DNA of 64,000 nucleotides, from NCBI GenBank assembly GCA_964521715.1, contig CAZFSS010000001.1, forward strand, positions 1 through 64,000. The letters are read 5' to 3'. Of the stretch, positions 51,458 through 60,100 are shown one piece after another. Each line of letters begins with the position of its first letter. Position 1 is the first letter of the stretch. This stretch comes from DAOVRD01 sp964521715 (lineage in GTDB: Bacteria; Planctomycetota; Brocadiia; SM23-32). The notes below the pieces were generated by a model, which made no database searches, was not told the DNA's origin, and worked only from the letters and a program-made list of their open reading frames with translations. The translations under genes were made by a program, and so were the position numbers.

Positions 51458-54109
51458 CTAACGGCTTTCGCGGTTCTGCTTGAGCCGCTCGATGATGTCG
51501 TTGAGCTTGTTGAGCGCTTCCAGCGGCGTCATGCCGCTCGTGTCGAGCGCGAGGAGCTCGTCCCTGACCTCCGCGTCGAGCGGCTTGAACAGCGGCATCT
51601 GGAGGTGGCGGGGCTCGGGGCCGCCAGCCCTCCTGTCGGCGGTCGACGGCTGCCTGGGGGCGAAGCGCGGCTCGTCGTTGGGCCCGACGGCGTTCTCCTC
51701 CAGGTGCTGAAGGATGTCCCGCGAGCGCTCGAGCACTTCGGCCGGCACTCCCGCCAGCCTGGCCACGTGGATGCCGTAGCTGCGGTCCGTTGCGCCAGGG
51801 ACGACGCGGTGCAGGAAGACGACCTCGTTCTGCCACTCGCGCACGGCCACGTTCAGGTTGCGCACGCCCTCGCAGACCTGTGCGAGTTGGGCCAGCTCGT
51901 GGTAGTGGGTGGCGAAGAGCGTTCTGGCGCCGATGCGATCGTGGACGTATTCGCCGGTGGCCCAGGCGATGCTGACGCCGTCGAAGGTGCTCGTGCCGCG
52001 GCCGACCTCGTCGAGGATGATGAGGCTGCGGTCGGTGGCGCTGTTGAGGATGTTGGCGACCTCGATCATCTCGACCATGAAGGTGCTCTGGCCCCGGCGC
52101 TGCTCGTCGCTGGCGCCGACGCGGGTGAAGATGCGGTCGACCAGGCCGACGGTCGCCTCGGCCGCCGGCACGAAGGAGCCAATCTGGGCCATCAGGACGA
52201 TGAGGGCCGTCTGCCGGATGTAGACGCTCTTGCCGGACATGTTCGGGCCGGTGATGACGAGAAGGCGCACCTGCTCGCCGTCCATCTCGATGTCGTTGGG
52301 CACGAACTGCTCGTCCAGGATCCGCTCCAGCACGGGATGGCGCCCGTCCCTGATGCGCAGCGTGCGGTCCGCGGTCAGCGTGGGACGGACGTAGCCGTTC
52401 TCGTCCGCAACCGTCGCCAGCGAGACGAGCACGTCCAGGGCGGCCAGGGCTTCCGCCGTCCTCTGGAGCCTTTCGGTGTGCGAGCTGACTTGCTGGCGGA
52501 CCTGCTGGAACAGCTCGTATTCCAGCTCCTTGGCCCGCTCGCCCGCGCCCAGCACGGCGGACTCGCGATCCTTCAGCTCGGGCGTGATGTAGCGCTCGGC
52601 GTTCTTCAGCGTCTGCTTGCGGATGTAGTGCGCGGGCACCTTGTCCCGGTGGGTGTTGGTCACCTCGATGTAGTAGCCGAACACCTTGTTGAAGCCGACC
52701 TTGAGCGAGGGGATGCCGGTCCGTTCGGCCTCCTTTGCCTGGAGGTCGGCGATCCAGGTGCGGCCCTGGCGCCCGGTGCCGCGGAGCTCGTCGAGCTCCG
52801 GGTTGAATCCGTCCCGGATGATGCCGCCTTCCGTGATGACGGCGGGCGGGTCCGCCTTGATGGCGGAGGCGATCAGCCCTTCGACTTCGGGGATGGGGTC
52901 AATGGCGGCGACCAGGTCCGCCAGCATCTGCGAGCCGACGCCGGCCGACTGCTCCTTCAGCTTGGGCAGGCGCGACAGGGATCGCCCCAGGGCGACCAGG
53001 TCCCGGGCGCCGGCGCGGGCGCAGTAGATCTTCGTCGTCAGCCGCTCGATGTCGTAAATGCTTTTGAGCTCGTTGCTTAGCGCATGGCGGCGAGGGCGGT
53101 TGCCGTGCAGTTCGGCCACGGCGTCCAGGCGCCGCTCGATCTCGTCGGCCTGGCGCAGGGGCGTAAGGAGCCAGCGCCTCAGGAGCCGCGCGCCCATCGG
53201 CGTGGACGTCCTGTCCAGCATTTGCAGGAGGCTGCCCTCCTGGCCGGCGCCGCGTATGGTATGGATGAGCTCCAGGCTGCGTTGCGTCGTGCTGTCGAGG
53301 ATCAGGTAACGCTCGCTGGCGAAGGGCTCTATCTTGCGGATGTGCCCGAGCGTGGTCTTCTGGGTCTCCTGCAGGTAGCAGAGCAGGGCGCCCGCGGCCC
53401 CGAGCGCCGGGCCCATGCCTTCGCATCCGAAGCCGTCCAGGCTGCGCGTGCCGAAGTGCCCGTTCAGCCGCCGCCGCCCGTCTTCCTGGTTGAACTCCCA
53501 CGGCGGGCGGCGCGTGATGAGGCAGCCCTCCGGCAGGCGCGCCCGGGGGGAGAGGCCGTCGCCCTCGTCCTCGCGCTCGACGCGGGGCAGGAGGCACTCA
53601 GCGGGCGAGACGCGCTGCAGGCTGTCGCCGACCGCCTCGGGGGGCACTTCTTCAACCTCGAACTTGCCGGTCGAAAGGTCGACCCAGGCCAGTCCGGCCC
53701 TGGCGTCGCCGAGCGCGACGGCCGCCAGGAAGTTATTCGAGCGGCTGTCCAGCAGGTGATCTTCGGTCAGCGTGCCGGCGGTGATAACGCGCGTGACGTC
53801 CCGCTCCACGAGCCCGGTGGCCTCCGCCGGATCCTGCACCTGCTCGCAGATGGCGACGCGGTGTCCGGCCCGGATCAGGCGCTTGATGTAGTTCTCGGCT
53901 GCGTGGTGAGGGAAGCCGGCCATGGGCACGGCGTTCTCGCCTTTCTCGCGGCTGGTCAGGGCCAGGCCGAGGTCGCGCGCGCAGACCTGCGCGTCGTCGA
54001 AGAACACCTCGTAGAAATCCCCCATGCGGAAGAGCAGGATGGCGTCCTGGTGCCTTTTCTTGAAGGCCAGGTACTGCTTCATCACGGGTGTATGGGCCGG
54101 TTTCGCCAT
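51458..54109 (-). CDS. mutS: DNA mismatch repair protein MutS
   Basis: 883 residues. The mismatch-reading N-terminus has MKQYLAFKKRHQDAILLFRM then GDFYEVF (phenylalanine and glutamate that contact the mismatch). The clamp and lever domains lie in the middle. Walker A is ITGPNMSGKSVYIRQTALI (about 625), Walker B LIILDEVGRGTSTFDG, and the dimer motif TLFATHYHELAQL follows. The ATG at 54109 is chosen by comparison with the family start. A promoter lies 45-75 bases upstream. No mutL in the window. Confidence 0.96.
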   Translation of the reverse strand: MAKPAHTPVMKQYLAFKKRHQDAILLFRMGDFYEVFFDDAQVCARDLGLALTSREKGENAVPMAGFPHHAAENYIKRLIRAGHRVAICEQVQDPAEATGLVERDVTRVITAGTLTEDHLLDSRSNNFLAAVALGDARAGLAWVDLSTGKFEVEEVPPEAVGDSLQRVSPAECLLPRVEREDEGDGLSPRARLPEGCLITRRPPWEFNQEDGRRRLNGHFGTRSLDGFGCEGMGPALGAAGALLCYLQETQKTTLGHIRKIEPFASERYLILDSTTQRSLELIHTIRGAGQEGSLLQMLDRTSTPMGARLLRRWLLTPLRQADEIERRLDAVAELHGNRPRRHALSNELKSIYDIERLTTKIYCARAGARDLVALGRSLSRLPKLKEQSAGVGSQMLADLVAAIDPIPEVEGLIASAIKADPPAVITEGGIIRDGFNPELDELRGTGRQGRTWIADLQAKEAERTGIPSLKVGFNKVFGYYIEVTNTHRDKVPAHYIRKQTLKNAERYITPELKDRESAVLGAGERAKELEYELFQQVRQQVSSHTERLQRTAEALAALDVLVSLATVADENGYVRPTLTADRTLRIRDGRHPVLERILDEQFVPNDIEMDGEQVRLLVITGPNMSGKSVYIRQTALIVLMAQIGSFVPAAEATVGLVDRIFTRVGASDEQRRGQSTFMVEMIEVANILNSATDRSLIILDEVGRGTSTFDGVSIAWATGEYVHDRIGARTLFATHYHELAQLAQVCEGVRNLNVAVREWQNEVVFLHRVVPGATDRSYGIHVARLAGVPAEVLERSRDILQHLEENAVGPNDEPRFAPRQPSTADRRAGGPEPRHLQMPLFKPLDAEVRDELLALDTSGMTPLEALNKLNDIIERLKQNRESR

Positions 54110-54153
54110 GTAAGGAGGGCCCGCCGAGGTGAATTCCGGGGACGCCGGCTGCA

Positions 54154-54182
54154 AAGATATAGGGAGCTTCTCACCTTGTCAA
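54154..54182 (-). promoter_or_regulatory. Sigma-70 promoter of mutS
   Basis: Minus-strand consensus TTGACA (54182-54177) and TATCTT (54159-54154) with 17 bases between them. Confidence 0.6.
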
Positions 54183-54315
54183 TCGGCCCGCTCGCGAGCT
54201 GTCCCCGACCGGCGGGGGACGGGGCCCGGCAGGACGGTTGGAAAGCCGCCTGTGGCCGTGTTAGCATGCGGTCCGGACGCGGGACAGGTGAGACAGGCGG
54301 CCGGAGGCGGCTGGA

Positions 54316-54792
54316 TTGAGTCCGAGACGATGCCCGCAATGCGGCGCCGAGTGCGAGGGCAGGGCGCGCTTCTGCACGGCCTGCGGCGCCAGGCTTGCCG
54401 CAGGGCTTGCGGAACGGCTGAGGGTCGAGTACGAGGAGCAGGAGGAGCCCAGCGGCCCTGTGCTGCTGCTCTACTGGTTCCTGGACCTCTTTCCGGGCCT
54501 AATGAGGCCCAAGGTGCTCATCCTCTCGATACTGGCGGTGCCCGTGGCGGCGGCGGTCGGTGTGCTGGGCCTGTTCATCACCGGCCTTGGGGCGGTGATC
54601 GCGGGCATGCTCATCGCCGGTTTCGCCCTGGTGATCTACTCCACGGCGGTGGCCTGGATGATCTACGGCGACCTGGCGGCGCCGTCCGAGGCGCTGGCCG
54701 ATTTCGACGGCAAGAGGTGGGTCGCCTTCCTGCTGCTGGCATTGGCGCCCATAGCGATCGGCCTGGCCCTGATTGGGGGCGGGGGGCCGTAG
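54316..54792 (+). CDS. Zinc-ribbon membrane protein
   Basis: 158 residues. An N-terminal double CxxC zinc ribbon (CPQCGAECEGRARFCTACGA, residues 6-25) is followed by an amphipathic linker and three membrane helices (about 68-92, 93-115 and 134-154). It resembles the many zinc-ribbon membrane proteins of unknown role. The start is TTG at 54316 with GGAGG 10 bases upstream, and no ATG in frame precedes the ribbon. It stands upstream of rplM but the ribosomal genes have their own promoter. Confidence 0.65.
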   Translation: MSPRRCPQCGAECEGRARFCTACGARLAAGLAERLRVEYEEQEEPSGPVLLLYWFLDLFPGLMRPKVLILSILAVPVAAAVGVLGLFITGLGAVIAGMLIAGFALVIYSTAVAWMIYGDLAAPSEALADFDGKRWVAFLLLALAPIAIGLALIGGGGP

Positions 54793-54821
54793 GGCGCCGA
54801 ATGCTGACTCGCCGAATGTCG

Positions 54822-54850
54822 TTGACATGCGGGCGCCCGTGGCTTATACT
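54822..54850 (+). promoter_or_regulatory. Strong sigma-70 promoter of rplM-rpsI
   Basis: Consensus TTGACA (54822-54827), 17-base spacer, TATACT (54845-54850). Confidence 0.75.
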
Positions 54851-54910
54851 TGGCCTTTTGCCTGCTACGGGGGCGCGGGTCTGGTTGTTGTTCCCTGCGG
54901 GTCATGTGCG

Positions 54911-55345
54911 ATGAAGACGCCATCTGCCAGAAAAGAAGACTTCGAGAACAACCGTCGCTGGTACCATGTCGATGCGAGCGGCAAGGTGCTGGGCCGCCTG
55001 GCCACGCGCGTGGCGACGGTCCTGATGGGCAAGGACAGGCCCGACTTCACCCGGCACGTGGACACCGGCGCATTCGTCGTGGTCACCAACGCGGAGAAGG
55101 TGGCGCTGACGGGCTCAAAGCGGTCCCAGAAGGTCTACAGGCACTACTCGGGCTATCCGGGCGGTCTGAAGGAGAGGTCCGTCGGCGAGCTGCTGGAGAG
55201 GCGGCCCGACTTCGTCGTGCGCGAGTCCGTCAGACGGATGCTGCCGAAGAGCAAGCTCGGCGCGAAGATGCTCAAGAAGCTCAAGGTCTACGCCGGACCG
55301 GCGCATCCGCATACGTACCACAAGCCGGAGGAGCTGGAGGTCTGA
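54911..55345 (+). CDS. rplM: 50S ribosomal protein L13
   Basis: 144 residues. WYHVDASGKVLGRLATRVAT, LMGKDRPDFTRHVDTGAFVV and RMLPKSKLGAKMLKKLKVY are invariant L13 stretches. A 15-residue N-terminal extension precedes the core. It is paired with rpsI 63 bases downstream, the universal arrangement. Confidence 0.97.
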   Translation: MKTPSARKEDFENNRRWYHVDASGKVLGRLATRVATVLMGKDRPDFTRHVDTGAFVVVTNAEKVALTGSKRSQKVYRHYSGYPGGLKERSVGELLERRPDFVVRESVRRMLPKSKLGAKMLKKLKVYAGPAHPHTYHKPEELEV

Positions 55346-55408
55346 GGCCCGGAGTGCCGCTTTGTCGTTCCGGGCAGCCTGCCGTCGAAGCCGAGAAAGA
55401 CAAGGGCT

Positions 55409-55801
55409 ATGCCGGGCATTTATGACTGGGGAACGGGACGCAGGAAGAGCGCCGTGGCCGCCGTGCGGATCAAGCCGGGCACGGGCGTCATCAAAGTCAA
55501 CGGCAAGGACATGGAGGGGTACTTCACGCGCGAGGACCATCAGCACACCATCCGCGAGCCCCTGCGCGTGACGCACAACCAGGGACGTTACGACATCTTC
55601 GTGCGCGTCCGGGGCGGCGGGATCACCGGCCAGGCCGGCGCCGTCCGCCTCGGCGTGGCGCGCGCCCTCCTTAAGAGCGATTCGTCCCTGCACGGCTCGC
55701 TGAGGGAGGAGGGGCTGCTGACGCGCGACAGCCGACGCGTCGAACGCAAGAAGTACGGCTTGCGCGGCGCGCGCCGTGCCCCGCAGTACAGCAAGCGCTG
55801 A
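55409..55801 (+). CDS. rpsI: 30S ribosomal protein S9
   Basis: 130 residues. GTGRRKSAVAAVRIKPGTG at the start, RVRGGGITGQAGAVRLGVAR in the middle, and the C-terminal RKKYGLRGARRAPQYSKR tail that reaches the P-site tRNA. It ends the rplM-rpsI operon, followed by a stem-loop. Confidence 0.97.
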   Translation: MPGIYDWGTGRRKSAVAAVRIKPGTGVIKVNGKDMEGYFTREDHQHTIREPLRVTHNQGRYDIFVRVRGGGITGQAGAVRLGVARALLKSDSSLHGSLREEGLLTRDSRRVERKKYGLRGARRAPQYSKR

Positions 55802-55833
55802 ACGCCGCGAGGGTCCCGACTGCCGAATGAAAC

Positions 55834-55867
55834 GGGCGCCCGGCGAGATGTCTCCCGCCGGACGCCC
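55834..55867. terminator. Bidirectional stem-loop between rpsI and yebC
   Basis: GGGCGCCCGGCGAGA and CTCCCGCCGGACGCCC form a long GC-rich stem with a short loop between two convergent genes. There is no clear T-run on either side. Confidence 0.5.
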
Positions 55868-55894
55868 ATGGCTTTGTACGGCTCGGCCTGCGGC

Positions 55895-56647
55895 CTATTC
55901 GGCCTCCAGTTCCGCGACGAGTTCGGGGGGCAGGCTGAAGTTCGAGTGGACGTTCGTCACGTCCTCGTTGTCTTCCAGTTCCTCCATCAGCTTGAGGGCT
56001 TTGAGGCCGTCATCGCGCGAGAGGTCGACGTAGGACTTCGGCACCATCGTCACCTGGGCCGATTCCCACTTCACGTTTGCGGCGCTCAGGGCGACCTTGA
56101 CGCGCTGGAGCTGCCTGACGTCGCAGCTCAGTTCATAGAGGTCCCCCTCCCTCTGGAAGTCATCGGCCCCCGCCTCGATTGCGATGTCGAACAGCTCGTC
56201 CTCGCTCCTGTCGTTGAGAGGCAGGAGGACCAGACCCTTCGTCTCGAAGCTCCAGGCGACGCAGCCGCTGGCGCCGAGCTCGCCGCCGTGGCTGCTGAGT
56301 ATCTTGCGCACTTCGGAGGTGGTGCGGTTGCGATTGTCGGTCAGCACGTCCACCATGACGGCCGCTCCGCCCGCGCCGTAGCCTTCGTAGCGCACGCCCT
56401 CCAGCTTGGTTCCTTCCAGCTCGCCAACCCCCTTCAGGATCGCCCGTTCGACCGTGTCCTTGGGCATGTTGGCGGCCCTGGCCTCCTCGATGGCGTACTT
56501 GAGCTCCAGGTTGAGGTCCGGGTCCTTGCCTGCCCTTCTGGCGGCGCTCATGATCTGTTTGGCGACCCGGCTGAAGACCTTGCCGCGCCTCTTGTCTTCC
56601 TTGGCCTTCTTGTGCTTTATGGTAGCCCAGTGTGAATGCCCCGACAT
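55895..56647 (-). CDS. yebC: YebC/PmpR-family DNA-binding regulator / translation factor
   Basis: 250 residues. The start GHSHWATIKHKKAKEDKRRG and then KVFSRVAKQIMSAARRAGKD, PKDTVERAILKG and YEGYGAGGAAVMVDVLTDN are diagnostic. The family was described as transcriptional regulators and recently also as factors helping ribosomes through proline stretches. A proline-rich mini-ORF lies upstream under the apparent promoter. Confidence 0.95.
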   Translation of the reverse strand: MSGHSHWATIKHKKAKEDKRRGKVFSRVAKQIMSAARRAGKDPDLNLELKYAIEEARAANMPKDTVERAILKGVGELEGTKLEGVRYEGYGAGGAAVMVDVLTDNRNRTTSEVRKILSSHGGELGASGCVAWSFETKGLVLLPLNDRSEDELFDIAIEAGADDFQREGDLYELSCDVRQLQRVKVALSAANVKWESAQVTMVPKSYVDLSRDDGLKALKLMEELEDNEDVTNVHSNFSLPPELVAELEAE

Positions 56648-56711
56648 GTTCCGCCCTTTCTATTGGCGAGTCGCTGCGACGGGTTGGGACGGACGGATGG
56701 GGGTCGAGCGG

Positions 56712-56801
56712 CTATGGGCCGTACGGTGGGGGCTTCTTCTTGCGCAGCACGGGCGGGAGCATAATCCCTGGACCCGTGACGGGCCGGTCCGTGACGTTCA
56801 C
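56712..56801 (-). CDS. Possible 29-residue proline-rich leader peptide of yebC
   Basis: GTG start at 56801 with AAGGAAG 7 bases upstream, following a good promoter. The peptide ends LRKKKPPPYGP, with PPP near the stop, and yebC begins 64 bases later. YebC-family proteins have been linked to translation of proline stretches, so a regulatory leader is conceivable. The evidence is only sequence layout. The remaining gap to 57061 shows nothing else. Confidence 0.3.
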   Translation of the reverse strand: MNVTDRPVTGPGIMLPPVLRKKKPPPYGP

Positions 56802-56837
56802 CGGTGGGCTTCCTTCCGATACGGTATTGCCAGCAGC

Positions 56838-56865
56838 ATTATACAGCACGGATTGCCCGGCGCAA
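56838..56865 (-). promoter_or_regulatory. Sigma-70 promoter upstream of yebC
   Basis: Minus-strand TTGCGC (56865-56860) and perfect TATAAT (56843-56838) with 16 bases between. The start site would be near 56831, leaving a leader of about 185 bases before yebC. Confidence 0.6.
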
Positions 56866-57061
56866 AGTGCGCGGCGGACGCCGGCGCCGCCCGCCCTGCC
56901 CGGGCGGCTTGTTCGCCCCTGCGGCCGGGGCGTATAATCCGCCCGTGGCCGCCCCACCCGAGCCCAGCCATGCCGCTTGAGGAATGCCAGAGGAAGCTGG
57001 CGAGGCGTGAACGCCCGCCGGATGCGGGCGCCGAGACGAAGCCGATAACGAGGGGTCCGAG

Positions 57062-57436
57062 ATGAGAGCCTTGCGGGCCGTGGTCGCACGCACCGGCCGG
57101 GCGCTCCTGGAGCGCGTAGAGGTCGCCGAAGTCGGCTGGCAGCGCGTCAGGGGGCTGATGCTCCGCAAGGAGCTTGCTGCGGGCGAGGGGCTCCTGATCC
57201 CGGGCTGCGGCAGCGTCCACATGTTCTTCATGCGGTTCCCGATCGACCTCGTCTACCTGGACCGTGAGGATCGGGTGGTGAAGATCGTGGACGGCATCAA
57301 GCCGTGGCGGCTTTCGGCGTGTCTGGGTGCGCGCTCGGTCCTGGAGATCGCGGCCGGCCGTGCCCGTGAGGTGGGGCTGCAGGTGGGGGACAGCCTGCGC
57401 TTCGAACGCCGCGCGGCTTCGTCCGACCGAGGTTGA
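57062..57436 (+). CDS. DUF192 family protein
   Basis: 124 residues. VGWQRVRGLMLRKELAAGEG, then CGSVHMFFMRFPIDLVYLDR and VVKIVDGIKPWRLSACLGAR, are the DUF192 core. Members are often exported, but this one has no clear signal peptide. Function unknown. GAGGGG precedes the ATG by 6 bases. It converges on ilvC. Confidence 0.88.
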   Translation: MRALRAVVARTGRALLERVEVAEVGWQRVRGLMLRKELAAGEGLLIPGCGSVHMFFMRFPIDLVYLDREDRVVKIVDGIKPWRLSACLGARSVLEIAAGRAREVGLQVGDSLRFERRAASSDRG

Positions 57437-57481
57437 AGCCAGCAGGGAACGCGCCCGCCGGACTCCCGTGCCTCCCGGACT

Positions 57482-58546
57482 TCAGCCCTGGCCCTTTGAC
57501 CAGTTCTCGGGCCTGAGGCCGCGGACTGCGGCGCCCGCCTGCCACATTTCGGAGTTTTTCATTTGGTCCAGTTCGGCCCGCAGCTTCTCGGCGTAGTCCG
57601 GAGCGCTATTGGCGTCGAGGACGATCTGGGTCTCGGTGCCGTCCTGGACTCTCTTGTAGAGCTCGTTGAAGACCGGCTCGACGGCCTTGCGGAACTTGTG
57701 CCGCCAGTCGAGGGCCCCGCGCTGCGCCGTCGTGCTGCAGTTGGCGTACATCCAGTCCATGCCGTTCTGCGCGATGAGGGGGATCAAGCTCTGCGTGGCC
57801 TCTTCGACCGTCTCGTTGAACGCCTCGCTGGGCGTGTGGCCGCGCTTGCGCAGCAGGTTGTACTGGGCCTCCATGATGCCGGCCAGGGCGCCCATCAGCA
57901 CGCCTCGCTCTCCCGTCAGGTCGCTCCAGACTTCCTTCTCGAACGTGGTGCGGAACAGGTAGCCGGACCCGACGGCGATGCCGATGGCCAGGCAGCGCTC
58001 TTGGGCGCGCCCCGTGGCGTCCTGGAAGACGGCGTAGCTGGAGTTGATGCCGCTGCCTTTGAGGAAGTTCTGTCGCACCGACCGGCCCGCGCCCTTCGGG
58101 GCGACCAGGATGACGTCCACGTCCTCGGGCGGCTCCACCCCGGTACGGTCCCGGTAGACGATGGAGAAGCCGTGGGAGAAGTAGAGGGCGTCGCCGGCCT
58201 TCAGGCACGGCTTCACCCTCGGCCAGCAGATCATCTGCGCCGCGTCGCTGACGAGGTACTGGACGATCGTTCCCTTCTCGGCAGCCTCCTCGATGGGGAA
58301 GAGCGTCTCGTCCGGCTCCCAGCCGTCGGCCAGGGCGCGGTCCCAGTCCCTCTTGAACTCGGGCGCCTGGCCGATGATGACGCTGAAGCCGTTGTCGCGC
58401 ATGTTCAGCGATTGCGCCGGGCCCTGGACGCCGTAGCCGATGACGCAGATGACCTCATCGTCGAGGACCTCGTGGGCCCTCTCCATCGTGAACTCCTCGC
58501 GTGTCACGACATCTTCGACGACGCCTCCGAAGTCGATCTTGGCCAT
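57482..58546 (-). CDS. ilvC: Ketol-acid reductoisomerase
   Basis: Converts acetolactate and acetohydroxybutyrate to dihydroxy acids in valine and isoleucine synthesis, using Mg2+ and NAD(P)H. The dinucleotide motif is ICVIGYGVQGPAQSLNMRD (about residues 33-51). LVAPKGAGRSVRQNFLKGSG and the metal-binding SDLTGERGVLMGALAGIMEA follow, with the C-terminal knotted domain (EATQSLIPLIAQNGMDWMY) complete. 354 residues, class I size. No other ilv gene is near. Confidence 0.94.
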   Translation of the reverse strand: MAKIDFGGVVEDVVTREEFTMERAHEVLDDEVICVIGYGVQGPAQSLNMRDNGFSVIIGQAPEFKRDWDRALADGWEPDETLFPIEEAAEKGTIVQYLVSDAAQMICWPRVKPCLKAGDALYFSHGFSIVYRDRTGVEPPEDVDVILVAPKGAGRSVRQNFLKGSGINSSYAVFQDATGRAQERCLAIGIAVGSGYLFRTTFEKEVWSDLTGERGVLMGALAGIMEAQYNLLRKRGHTPSEAFNETVEEATQSLIPLIAQNGMDWMYANCSTTAQRGALDWRHKFRKAVEPVFNELYKRVQDGTETQIVLDANSAPDYAEKLRAELDQMKNSEMWQAGAAVRGLRPENWSKGQG

Positions 58547-58613
58547 TGTCTCGCTCCCTCGGCAAGAGGCACGGGTTTGGGCGGAAGTCCTGGTCAGGCC
58601 ACACCCCCGCTGC

Positions 58614-58676
58614 GGCCGCCCGACGCGGTTTAGGCCGCGCGACGCGGTTTCGGCCGCGCAGCGCCGCTGCGGCCGC
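58614..58676. repeat. GC-rich short direct repeats between ilvC and larC
   Basis: CGACGCGGTTT followed by A/C-GGCCGCG occurs twice in tandem (about 58620-58655), then a related GCGGCCGCGG. CGGCCGC and GCGGCCG ends can pair. It fills the middle of the 237-base divergent gap. Purpose unknown. Confidence 0.4.
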
Positions 58677-58726
58677 GGAAGGCCATTCTGTCCCGCCGGC
58701 GCCGGTTTTTCAAGGGCATCCCTTCG

Positions 58727-58755
58727 TTGCGGCTCCCGCGCGGATGTGCTCTAAT
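58727..58755 (+). promoter_or_regulatory. Putative sigma-70 promoter of larC
   Basis: TTGCGG (58727-58732) and TCTAAT (58750-58755) with a 17-base spacer, 28 bases before the ATG. Confidence 0.4.
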
Positions 58756-58783
58756 CGGGGGACCACTCTCTGGAGGGGCCCGC

Positions 58784-59998
58784 ATGCCGAAGCGTAGGCG
58801 CAGCCCGGCAGCTGCACACACGATAGGCTACTTCGACTGCTTCAGTGGCATCAGCGGCGACATGTGCCTGGGGGCAATCGTCGACGCCGGCGTGCCGCTC
58901 CAGACGATACGGGACGCGCTGGCGGGCCTGCCGGTCTCTGGCTACTCGCTGGAGGCCGAGCCCGTCGTCCGGGGCGGCATCGCCGCCACGCAGGTGCAGG
59001 TGAAGCTGGACGATCACGAGCATCATCCCCATCGCGGCCTGGCCGACGTGCTGGACATCGTCCAAGGCGGCGCCCTGCCGGACGACGTGGCCGAGCGGAG
59101 CGCGGCCGTTTTCCGCAACCTGGCTGAAGCCGAAGCGAAGGTCCACGGCACGGACGTCGACAGCGTTCATTTCCACGAGGTCGGGGCCGTCGACGCCATC
59201 TGCGACGTCGTGGGCACGGTCGTCGGCCTGCGGGAGCTCGGGGTGGGGGCGCTGAAGTTCTCCACCGTCATGTTGGGCGGCGGCACGGCGCGGTCAGCCC
59301 ACGGCTTCCTGCCCGTGCCGGCCCCAGCCACGGCGGAGCTGCTCAAAGGGCTGCCCTCGGCGGGAGGCCCGGTCGACTTCGAGCTCACTACGCCGACCGG
59401 CGCGGCCATACTGAAGGCCCTGGGCGAGCCGTCGCCTCGATGGCCCCGGATGACGATCGACGCCGTGGGATACGGCGCGGGAAGCCGCGAGATCGGGGCG
59501 CTGCCCAACGTGCTGCGGCTGGCGCTCGGCACTGCCGAGCCGGCGGAGGGGACGGAAGCCGACTGCATCTGGGTGCTCGACACAAACCTGGATGACATGA
59601 CGGGCGAGGAGATCGGCTATTGCACCGAGAAGCTGATGGCCGCCGGCGCGCTGGACGTCTTCACGGCGCCGGTGCAGATGAAGAAGAACCGCCCGGGCGT
59701 GCTGCTCACCGTCCTTTGCGCGCCCGAGGCGCTGGCGGCCATGGAGGGCCTCCTGTGGAGGCACACTTCGACGCTCGGCGTGCGCCGTTGCCTGTGGCAG
59801 CGCTCCAAGCTGCGCCGGGAGACCGTGACAGTGCAGACGGCCTGGGGAGACGTGAGGGTCAAGGTCGCCTACCTGGGGGACGAGGCCGTCCGCCGTGAGC
59901 CGGAGTACGAGGATTGCCGGGCCCTGGCCGATGCCCACGGCGTCCCGCTGCGGGAGGTGAGCCGGGCGGCGGTCGCGGCGGCCGATGGCGGGACCTGA
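58784..59998 (+). CDS. larC: Nickel-pincer cofactor nickel chelatase LarC
   Basis: 404 residues of the DUF111/LarC family, which inserts nickel into the pyridinium-dithiocarboxylate cofactor of lactate racemase and related enzymes. YFDCFSGISGDMCLGAIVDA, then VHFHEVGAVDAICDVVG, TPTGAAILKAL and the C-terminal ETNLDDMTGE-like stretch DTNLDDMTGEEIGY are signatures. A histidine patch (DDHEHHPHRG, about 92-101) may bind metal. One continuous frame, with no programmed frameshift as in Lactobacillus. GGAGG precedes the ATG. No larA, larB or larE nearby. Confidence 0.93.
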   Translation: MPKRRRSPAAAHTIGYFDCFSGISGDMCLGAIVDAGVPLQTIRDALAGLPVSGYSLEAEPVVRGGIAATQVQVKLDDHEHHPHRGLADVLDIVQGGALPDDVAERSAAVFRNLAEAEAKVHGTDVDSVHFHEVGAVDAICDVVGTVVGLRELGVGALKFSTVMLGGGTARSAHGFLPVPAPATAELLKGLPSAGGPVDFELTTPTGAAILKALGEPSPRWPRMTIDAVGYGAGSREIGALPNVLRLALGTAEPAEGTEADCIWVLDTNLDDMTGEEIGYCTEKLMAAGALDVFTAPVQMKKNRPGVLLTVLCAPEALAAMEGLLWRHTSTLGVRRCLWQRSKLRRETVTVQTAWGDVRVKVAYLGDEAVRREPEYEDCRALADAHGVPLREVSRAAVAAADGGT

Positions 59999-60100
59999 TC
60001 CCGGCCGCGCGGCGAGGCCTATGGCGACGCGCCCGGTGCCTTCCCGCCGTTCAATGCTGGGCTCCTGGCCGTTGCGGGCAAGGGCGAGCAGCCGGCGGAG

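Noticed and set aside
58784..59998. Programmed frameshift in larC
   Set aside because: The gene is a single continuous frame of 404 codons with both halves of the family present.
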